Assembly: GCA_003165855.1 (NCBI GenBank)
Contig: PMXH01000520.1
Span: forward strand, 1-5,888
Length of the DNA: 5,888 nucleotides
Source: Acidobacteriaceae bacterium
GTDB lineage: Bacteria > Acidobacteriota > Terriglobia > Terriglobales > Acidobacteriaceae
Reading direction: 5' to 3'
Part shown: positions 1 to 5,888 of the stretch, piece by piece
Layout: each line of letters begins with the position of its first letter
How positions within the stretch are numbered: the stretch's first letter is position 1
The notes under the pieces: model-generated
Told to the model about the DNA's origin: nothing
The model's database searches: none
Seen by the model: only the letters and a program-made list of their open reading frames with translations
Position numbers and translations under genes: made by a program

Positions 1-968
<968 letters not shown>

Positions 969-971
969 GAA

Positions 972-1036
972 CGGACATCGGACGTCGGACCTCAGCTCCG
1001 CATTGGCACGTCTGAGGTCCAAGGTCCGCAGTCCGA
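972..1036. repeat. Two facing arrays of three 7-base units forming an interrupted hairpin
   Basis: The left arm is three tandem heptamers, CGGACAT, CGGACGT and CGGACCT (972-992). The right arm carries GGTCC, GGTCC and AGTCC at exact 7-base spacing (1016, 1023, 1030). The arms pair as three helices: a perfect 9-bp core GGACCTCAG (987-995) with CTGAGGTCC (1012-1020) around a 16-base loop, then CGGAC 979-983 with GTCCG 1024-1028, then CGGAC 972-976 with GTCCG 1031-1035. The helices are separated by symmetrical 3x3 and 2x2 internal loops. The pairing is read directly from the sequence; folding in RNA is an inference. The element fills nearly all of the atpD-atpC gap. Confidence 0.75.
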
Positions 1037-1038
1037 GG
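1035..1038 (+). promoter_or_regulatory. Weak, possibly occluded ribosome binding site of atpC
   Basis: GAGG lies 10 bases upstream of the atpC ATG, longer than the usual 5-9. Its first G pairs in the outermost helix of the hairpin. No better Shine-Dalgarno match exists, because the bases nearest the start are CCGG and six T. Folding of the hairpin could affect access of the ribosome. Confidence 0.35.
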
Positions 1039-1048
1039 CCGGTTTTTT

Positions 1049-1453
1049 ATGCCAGATACTTTCCAACTCGAGATCGTCACGCCGGAAAAGAAGGTGGTGG
1101 ATACGGCTGCAACGGAGATTCAGATTCCCGGCAAGAACGGGTATCTGGGCGTCCTGCCGGGGCACGCGCCGCTCATCACCGAACTGGCGGTGGGCGAAAT
1201 CACATTCCACGCTGGCGGCGACGAGCAGCGGCTGGCGGTGGCTTGGGGATTCGCGGAAGTGCTCCCCGAAAAGGTCACGATTCTTGCTGAGACCGCGGAA
1301 CGTCCCTCCGAGATCGATGTGGAGCGCGCCCGCAAAGCCAAAGCCCGCGCCGAACAGCGCCTGACCAGTGGCGACATCAACGTCGACGTGGAGCGCTCCC
1401 TAAATGCGTTGCACAAGGCCGAGACGCGGCTGGAAGTCGCCGAAGGGAAGTAA
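1049..1453 (+). CDS. atpC: F1F0 ATP synthase subunit epsilon
   Basis: Central-stalk subunit that couples rotation to catalysis and restrains wasteful ATP hydrolysis. The product is 134 residues, normal for the family. The N-terminal beta-sandwich (about 1-85) carries the family hallmarks PGKNGYLGVLPGHAPLITEL (residues 28-47) and WGFAEVLPEKVTILAETAE. The C-terminal helical hairpin (about 88-132) is charged and alanine-rich. It includes IDVERA (89-94), which fits the I/LDxxRA consensus known from ATP-binding epsilon subunits, so nucleotide sensing is possible but not shown. The ATG at 1049 gives the standard N-terminus (MPDTFQLEIVTPEKK), so this start is well supported even though its ribosome binding site is poor and six T touch it. 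It lies downstream of atpD in the same direction and ends the ATP synthase operon, since the next gene is unrelated. Confidence 0.97.
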   Translation: MPDTFQLEIVTPEKKVVDTAATEIQIPGKNGYLGVLPGHAPLITELAVGEITFHAGGDEQRLAVAWGFAEVLPEKVTILAETAERPSEIDVERARKAKARAEQRLTSGDINVDVERSLNALHKAETRLEVAEGK

Positions 1454-1537
1454 CTTCTTGCCGAAAGGTGTTGGCTTGTTTCCCGACGGACATCAAACCG
1501 TCACGACTGAACCCAATCCAAATCGAGGATACGGGCT
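1454..1537 (+). other. Intergenic gap between atpC and the esterase gene
   Basis: These 84 bases hold a short 5-bp inverted repeat, GACGG (1485-1489) with CCGTC (1498-1502) and an 8-base loop. No T-run follows it, so it is not a convincing terminator. The 9-mer ACGGACATC at 1486-1494 also occurs at 971-979, at the start of the atpD-atpC repeat. I see no promoter with clear -35 and -10 boxes, so it is open whether the esterase gene is read through from atpC or has its own promoter. Confidence 0.4.
1525..1529 (+). promoter_or_regulatory. Ribosome binding site of the esterase gene
   Basis: GAGGA with 8 bases to the ATG at 1538 is a good Shine-Dalgarno match. It fixes the start at the codon that also gives a complete signal peptide. 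Confidence 0.7.
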
Positions 1538-2695
1538 ATGCGATCGATCTCATTTCTTATTGAGTCGTGCCTCAGCGCTCTCCTGATATTTGCAGTCACG
1601 TCTATGGCGCAGGATAAACCAGCGCAGCCTTCGCCTCCTCCACCTCCAGCATCGCTGGTCTCGCCTGAGGTGCATTCCGACGCTAGTGTTACGTTCCGTT
1701 TCCGTGCGCCGAATGCCATAGACGTGAAGCTTGCACGCGAGGGCGCGGAGCCGGTGCCGTTGCAGAAAGACGAGCAGGGCGTGTGGAGCGTCACTACGGC
1801 GCCGCTGAGTCCGGACTATTACGGTTATTCGATTCTTGTCGATGGTGTGCGCTCGATTGATCCCTCAAACCCTCTACTGGTGCCGAATCTGCTGGAGACC
1901 GCAAATGCGGTGCACGTCCCTGGGCCCCCGTCGCTGCCTTGGGAATTGAACGGCGTTCCCCACGGCGAGATTCATCATCATTTCTATAAATCTAAGGTCG
2001 CGGGTGATAACCGCGACTACTACGTCGACACTCCGCCGGGCTACGACCCGGCGGCCAAGAAGACTTATCCAGTGCTTTATCTGCTGCACGGGTTTAGCGA
2101 CGACGCCAGCGGCTGGACCGCAGTCGGGCGCGCGAACGTGATTCTCGACAACCTGATCGCGCTGGGCAAAGCTAAATCGATGATCGTAGTGATGCCGCTC
2201 GGTTACGGCACCATGGAGTTCGTGAACTTGGGATGGGATGCTTGGGATCACGCGGAACTGCGGGATCGCAACTTCAAAAAGTTCAGCGCAGCCCTGCTCA
2301 CCGAGGTGATGCCGCGAGTCGAAAACGAATACCGGATCACAAGAGACCGTAATGCGCGGGCAATCGCCGGGCTCTCGATGGGCGGCTCCGAATCTCTGCT
2401 CACCGGTCTGAATAACCTCGACAAGTTTTCCTGGGTTGGCGCTTTCAGCTCGGGCGGTATTCCCGACGATTTCGCAAAGGACTTTCCAGCGCTCGATGCA
2501 AGAGCGAACCAGCAACTGCATCTGCTGTGGATCGCCTGCGGCACCGAGGACCATCTGATCAAGATCAATCGCGACTTTCGGGTATGGCTCAAGACCAGGG
2601 GAGTGAAAGCGACCGAAATCGAAACACCGGGAATGCACACCTGGATGGTCTGGCGGAGGAACCTGACGGAATTCGCGCAGTTGTTATTCCGTTAG
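1538..2695 (+). CDS. Exported esterase, esterase D / feruloyl-acetyl esterase family (E-set + alpha/beta hydrolase)
   Basis: Predicted secreted serine esterase of 385 residues. Residues 1-24 are a signal peptide: a hydrophobic core SALLIFAV, then TSMA before Q25, which fits signal peptidase I. A proline-rich linker follows (PSPPPPP, 31-37). Residues about 44-128 match an early-set beta-sandwich (VTFRFRAPNAIDVKL, ...YYGYSILVDG...DPSNPLL) found in front of many such esterases. The hydrolase domain starts at RDYYVDTPPGYDP and has YPVLYLLHGFSDD (177-189, oxyanion region). The nucleophile is Ser280 in GLSMGGS, the likely acid is Asp338 in CGTEDHL, and the base is His367 in GMHTW, a complete triad in the order of the XynZ/Est1 feruloyl-esterase branch. 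Relatives act on feruloyl or acetyl esters of plant polysaccharides, and others on siderophore or trehalose esters; the substrate here cannot be read. It lies downstream of atpC and is convergent with the polysaccharide synthase gene, 25 bases away. Confidence 0.85.
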   Translation: MRSISFLIESCLSALLIFAVTSMAQDKPAQPSPPPPPASLVSPEVHSDASVTFRFRAPNAIDVKLAREGAEPVPLQKDEQGVWSVTTAPLSPDYYGYSILVDGVRSIDPSNPLLVPNLLETANAVHVPGPPSLPWELNGVPHGEIHHHFYKSKVAGDNRDYYVDTPPGYDPAAKKTYPVLYLLHGFSDDASGWTAVGRANVILDNLIALGKAKSMIVVMPLGYGTMEFVNLGWDAWDHAELRDRNFKKFSAALLTEVMPRVENEYRITRDRNARAIAGLSMGGSESLLTGLNNLDKFSWVGAFSSGGIPDDFAKDFPALDARANQQLHLLWIACGTEDHLIKINRDFRVWLKTRGVKATEIETPGMHTWMVWRRNLTEFAQLLFR

Positions 2696-2720
2696 ATTAA
2701 GTCGGAGAATCCCCGCTCAG

Positions 2721-5700
2721 CTACGGCACATTCACCGATTCCCGATCCTCCGAAGCCACACGTTTCACAGCCGCCGTGCGCTCTAACTTGTCCCACGCAA
2801 ATTTCCTGCCTTCGAGCGCGCGCTTCAGCGTTTTGAACAGCACCACGGAAAACAACTGGCGATAAGCGAAACGCTGCAGCCACACCTGGCTCAGCAGCCA
2901 GACGTCTTCTTTATCGTCAGGACGGCGTCGTTCCAGCGCGAACGCCAGCGCTGATGCCAGGAAGTCAACTACCAGAAACACGAAGAAGAATGCCACCAGC
3001 TTGTGGAAGCTTGCCGGGTCGGTGGAATCGGGATGAAAGTGTTTCTGGATGAAATACCAGATCGTGCCGAAAGCGAACATAATGTCGATGAGCGGCGACA
3101 CCAGCGGCAGCAGAATCTGGAAGATCACGATGTTCGGCAGCGCCACAAAACCCAGCGCTCCCTTGCGCGCGAATACTCCACTGTGCTTGTAGACGGCCTG
3201 CAGAATGCCAAACGACCAGCGAAAACGCTGCCGCATCAAGCCATTCGCGTTCGTCGGCGCCTCAGTGTAAGCCAGCGCCATGTCTTCATACTCCACCCGG
3301 TAGCCGAGACGCAACAAAGCCATCGTGAGGTCCGCGTCTTCGGCGACAGTGTCAATGTGGTAACCTCCAGCCTCGCGCACTGCGGAAACGCGCCATGCGC
3401 CGATCGCACCCGGCACCACGCTGACTGCGCCCAGAACATCCAAAGCGCGGCGCTCAAAATTCTGGCTGGTGATGTATTCGAGAGCCTGCCAGCGCGTCCA
3501 CAAATTCACTCGGTTCCCCACCTTGGCGTTGCCCGCGATGGCGCCGACTTTAGGATTGATGAAATGCGGCACCAGACGCGCGATGGCGTCGCTGGCGATA
3601 ATCGTATCCGCGTCGATGCCAACGAAGAGTTCGGCATCTTGAATGTGTTCGATGCCATAGTTCAGCGCTTCGGCCTTGCCCGAGTTCGCCTTCGTAAGAA
3701 TAAGGACCCGTCCCGCAGCCTGTTCCCGGGCGAAGGCGGCGCGCGCCACTTCAAGCGTACGGTCCTTGGAACCGTCGTCAATCACGATCACGCGCAGGTT
3801 GGGATAGTCGGAGTTGAGTGCGGCCCGCACCGTGCGCTCAATTACTTTTTCTTCGTTGTAGGCGGGAATGAGGACGGCGACCTTCGGCCGGTACGAAGCG
3901 ACTTCCGCCGGCCTTCCGAAAATCTTCTCATGCAGACGATCATAGACGGCGGCCGTGCCGATAAACAGCAAGCGTCCGGTCATCAGCAGGTCGCCGAGGA
4001 AAAAAATCCACGTGATCGCGACGATGCCCGCTTCGAAAAGCCAGAAGCCCAGCCCGTCAAGGCGCGCGGCCCAGCGCTCTCCTCTAGTCAACGGAGCCAT
4101 TACATCGGCCCGGGTCTTGCCAAGCAACTCATAAACCGGCACAATCTCGAGTCCGCGGGCGCGAACTCCCTCGATAATCATGGGCAGCGCCCGAACCGTC
4201 TCCGCACGATCGCCGCCGCCGTCATGCAGAAGTACGATGTTGCCGCAATGCAGGTCGTTGGGTCCACAAGGGGGCAGGTGCGCTAGAACGTAGCTCGAGA
4301 TCTCCTCCGCAGTGTGTCGCCGCGGCTTGTCGCTCCAATCGTTGGGGTCAATCCGGTTGCCGACCGTGATGTAACCCATGTCTTGCGCGATCGCGAGCGG
4401 CCGCACCTGATCGGCGGTGTCGGGCTCCTCGTCAATCGCATAAGGCGGACGCAGCAGCGTGGCACGAACTCCCATCAGGCTGGCGAAAAGCCGTTCCGTG
4501 AGATTCAATTCCACCTTCATATGCGTCGAAGAAATATTGCTTACGTCCGGATGCGTAAACGTATGGTTGCCGATGGTGTGGCCTTCGTTATAAATGCGCT
4601 TGGCCACGCTCGAGAAGTTGTCGGTCTGAATACCGATAAGAAAAAACGTTGCCAGAGCGTGCTCGCGCTTGAGCACATCGAGAATCTTCGGCGTCCACTC
4701 CGGATCGGGCCCGTCATCGAAGGTGAGCGCCACCTGGTTGGGGCTGTAGCCGTAACGTGCCACCCGATAGGGCTCCGGCAGAGACTGAAAATTCTCGTCG
4801 GTGATCACCTTCGTATTGGCATCGATGGTGAGGTCGCGTGTGCCGGGAGTGGGACGATCCTCAATGCGCAGAATCTCGCCCTGCCCCTCCATGTCGACAT
4901 CCTCGCCCGGAGGTACGCTGCGCAGTTTGTCGGCGGCACCGGGATCGCCCGGAATATCCCATACACGCCACAATGATCGATCCTCGCCGCCCAGCCTCCA
5001 CAACGCGAAAGTCTGAATGCCCAGCGCCTGCGCGGCCCGCATGTGGTTCAGGGCCGTGACCGCATCGAGGAACCAAACATCGTGACGAAAGCTCCGCTCA
5101 TCCAGATAACTGAAGTGTGGATTCAGCGCGTCATCGTCGAAAACTACGTCTTCATCGGAATCGCGCGCGTCTAACCAGGCTTCCTGCACCGAGTCGGTGT
5201 GGTCTTTCGCATCCGGCGGAAGCTTGCCCTTCTTCGGTTTGAGCACCCAGTCATAGCCATAATTGGCAATGGCGCAGATGAGTTTCTCCTTGGGAATCAC
5301 GCTTACCGCGAACTTAAGATTGTCGACGAACCAATCCTGCGACGCGACCGGGCCAGAAGCGGCCCCAGGATAGTGCTCGTCATAGTTCATGATCACCACA
5401 CCATCCGCGGGCGCAGCGATCGCGGCGTAATCGAATTCCTTATTGTGCGCGGGCACGCTGACGTAAAGCTTCATCCCGCGGGCGTGCAAGTCCGACGAAA
5501 GTTCGTTCAGCAGCGCAACGTACCCCTTCTGTCCTGTGCTGGGGAAGGCCTCAAAATCGATCATCACTCCGCGGAAACGGTCCGAGGAAAGAAACATCGC
5601 CACCTGCCTGCGAAAGAGCGCGCGGGCGTCAGGATCATTCAGAAATCCCGTGATGTCTCCCACCCAGTTCGCCCCGTCGAAGTTGTTGATCATGGGGAAG

Positions 5701-5888
5701 ACTTCCATGCTGTTGGCTTCCGCTTTGAGAAAAGGCATCACCCGGTCGTCGACCGAGCGCACATGATTGTCTTGCACCACGTCGAAGAACTTGTTGGTCT
5801 GGTCGTCCACTCCCTGCAGACGGCCGTCGGGGCTAAGCACGTGCAGCCAGTCGGGATAAAGCAGATCGATCTGGCGCGAGAAATCGCG
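2721..5888 (-). CDS. Trifunctional membrane protein: GH18 hydrolase + CE4 polysaccharide deacetylase + processive GT2 glycosyltransferase (5' end outside window)
   Basis: The frame is open to the window edge with 1055 visible codons. Residues here are numbered from the GTG at 5840. That GTG is probably internal, because 16 upstream codons (RDFSRQIDLLYPDWLH) continue the domain and no export signal has yet appeared. Residues 1-298 are GH18/YaaH-like: GVMIDFEAF with catalytic Glu97, MNYDEHY 151-157, and WRLGGED 281-287. A linker follows. Residues 365-570 are a CE4/NodB deacetylase with all motifs: TFDDGPDP (Asp375 base, Asp376 metal), HTFTH (His426, His430), RPPY 464-467, DPNDW 498-502 and LLHDGG (His539). 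A membrane segment lies near 598-620. Residues 650-880 are GT2: PAYNEE, IDDGS, DAD 743-745, AED 833-835, QRFRW 871-875. More membrane segments lie at about 894-930 and 948-969, then a basic cytoplasmic tail. The inferred role is synthesis and periplasmic deacetylation/trimming of a GlcNAc-type polymer, as PgaC plus PgaB do separately. The exact polymer is unknown. Confidence 0.9.
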   Translation of the reverse strand, partial: RDFSRQIDLLYPDWLHVLSPDGRLQGVDDQTNKFFDVVQDNHVRSVDDRVMPFLKAEANSMEVFPMINNFDGANWVGDITGFLNDPDARALFRRQVAMFLSSDRFRGVMIDFEAFPSTGQKGYVALLNELSSDLHARGMKLYVSVPAHNKEFDYAAIAAPADGVVIMNYDEHYPGAASGPVASQDWFVDNLKFAVSVIPKEKLICAIANYGYDWVLKPKKGKLPPDAKDHTDSVQEAWLDARDSDEDVVFDDDALNPHFSYLDERSFRHDVWFLDAVTALNHMRAAQALGIQTFALWRLGGEDRSLWRVWDIPGDPGAADKLRSVPPGEDVDMEGQGEILRIEDRPTPGTRDLTIDANTKVITDENFQSLPEPYRVARYGYSPNQVALTFDDGPDPEWTPKILDVLKREHALATFFLIGIQTDNFSSVAKRIYNEGHTIGNHTFTHPDVSNISSTHMKVELNLTERLFASLMGVRATLLRPPYAIDEEPDTADQVRPLAIAQDMGYITVGNRIDPNDWSDKPRRHTAEEISSYVLAHLPPCGPNDLHCGNIVLLHDGGGDRAETVRALPMIIEGVRARGLEIVPVYELLGKTRADVMAPLTRGERWAARLDGLGFWLFEAGIVAITWIFFLGDLLMTGRLLFIGTAAVYDRLHEKIFGRPAEVASYRPKVAVLIPAYNEEKVIERTVRAALNSDYPNLRVIVIDDGSKDRTLEVARAAFAREQAAGRVLILTKANSGKAEALNYGIEHIQDAELFVGIDADTIIASDAIARLVPHFINPKVGAIAGNAKVGNRVNLWTRWQALEYITSQNFERRALDVLGAVSVVPGAIGAWRVSAVREAGGYHIDTVAEDADLTMALLRLGYRVEYEDMALAYTEAPTNANGLMRQRFRWSFGILQAVYKHSGVFARKGALGFVALPNIVIFQILLPLVSPLIDIMFAFGTIWYFIQKHFHPDSTDPASFHKLVAFFFVFLVVDFLASALAFALERRRPDDKEDVWLLSQVWLQRFAYRQLFSVVLFKTLKRALEGRKFAWDKLERTAAVKRVASEDRESVNVP

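Larger units (their letters stand above)
972..1048 (+). terminator. Terminator-like hairpin plus T6 between atpD and atpC
   Basis: The heptamer hairpin (972-1035) is followed by AGGCCGG and then six T at 1043-1048, which directly abut the ATG of atpC. A hairpin plus T-run is the form of an intrinsic terminator. Here, however, seven bases separate the stem base from the T-run, which should make it weak. A full stop would cut off atpC, so a leaky terminator, a processing or stabilising 3' structure for the atpD message, or an accidental T-run are the options. Confidence 0.35.

Noticed and set aside
1485..1502. Terminator after atpC
   Set aside because: The stem is only 5 bp, the loop is 8 bases and no T-run follows. 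It is too weak to call.
1874..2638. A 254-codon open frame on the - strand opposite the esterase
   Set aside because: It is the complement of the esterase gene, with no recognisable motif and low-complexity composition. The + strand frame has a signal peptide and a full catalytic triad.
2703..2751. Inverted repeat GAATC/GATTC plus CGGA/TCCG around the convergent stops
   Set aside because: It needs a large one-sided bulge, has no T-run on either strand and lies partly inside the synthase C-terminal codons, so it is probably chance.
3003..4286. A 427-codon open frame on the + strand opposite the GT2/CE4 region
   Set aside because: It lies wholly antisense to a gene with intact GT2 and CE4 motifs. 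Its product is rich in Arg/His/Asp without domain motifs or a ribosome binding site, as expected from the GC-rich reverse complement.
4314..4976. A 220-codon + strand frame opposite the CE4/linker region
   Set aside because: It is antisense to the deacetylase coding frame, which has all its metal and catalytic residues. No supporting motif or start signal is present.
5838..5840. GTG as the start of the large - strand gene
   Set aside because: The frame stays open for 16 more codons to the window edge with domain-like sequence (QIDLLYPDWLH), and no signal anchor is seen after the GTG. The true start must lie outside.

Overview
The window reads as a piece of a high-GC Gram-negative-type bacterial chromosome, most likely an acidobacterium. 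That assignment is an inference from the ATP synthase subunits (an epsilon subunit starting MPDTFQLEIVTPEKK and a beta C-terminus with [16 protein letters not shown]) and from the style of the intergenic repeats. It was not tested by a database search. There are four protein genes and no RNA gene, insertion sequence or CRISPR array.

Left part (1-1453, + strand): the end of an F-type ATP synthase operon. atpD (beta subunit) enters from outside at its Walker A loop and stops at 968. atpC (epsilon) starts at 1049. The 80-base gap between them is not plain spacer. It holds two facing arrays of three 7-base units that can fold into a long interrupted hairpin, followed by six T that touch the atpC start codon. 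This looks like a weak terminator or translational brake between beta and epsilon.

Middle (1454-2695, + strand): an 84-base gap, then a gene with a good ribosome binding site for an exported esterase of the esterase D / feruloyl-acetyl esterase type. It has a signal peptide, a proline-rich linker, an early-set (E-set) beta domain and an alpha/beta-hydrolase domain with a visible Ser-Asp-His triad.

Right part (2721-5888, - strand): one very large gene, convergent with the esterase gene and running out of the window at its 5' end. It fuses three carbohydrate-active modules in one membrane protein: a GH18 (chitinase/YaaH-like) domain, a CE4 (NodB-like) polysaccharide deacetylase, and a processive GT2 synthase with C-terminal membrane segments. 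The likely layout puts hydrolase and deacetylase outside the cytoplasmic membrane and the synthase inside. A single chain could therefore polymerise, deacetylate and trim an N-acetylglucosamine-type polysaccharide, work that is split between PgaC and PgaB in the poly-GlcNAc system and between NodC and NodB in Nod-factor synthesis. It is the most interesting gene of the window. The architecture is, to my knowledge, seen in genome annotations but with little functional description.
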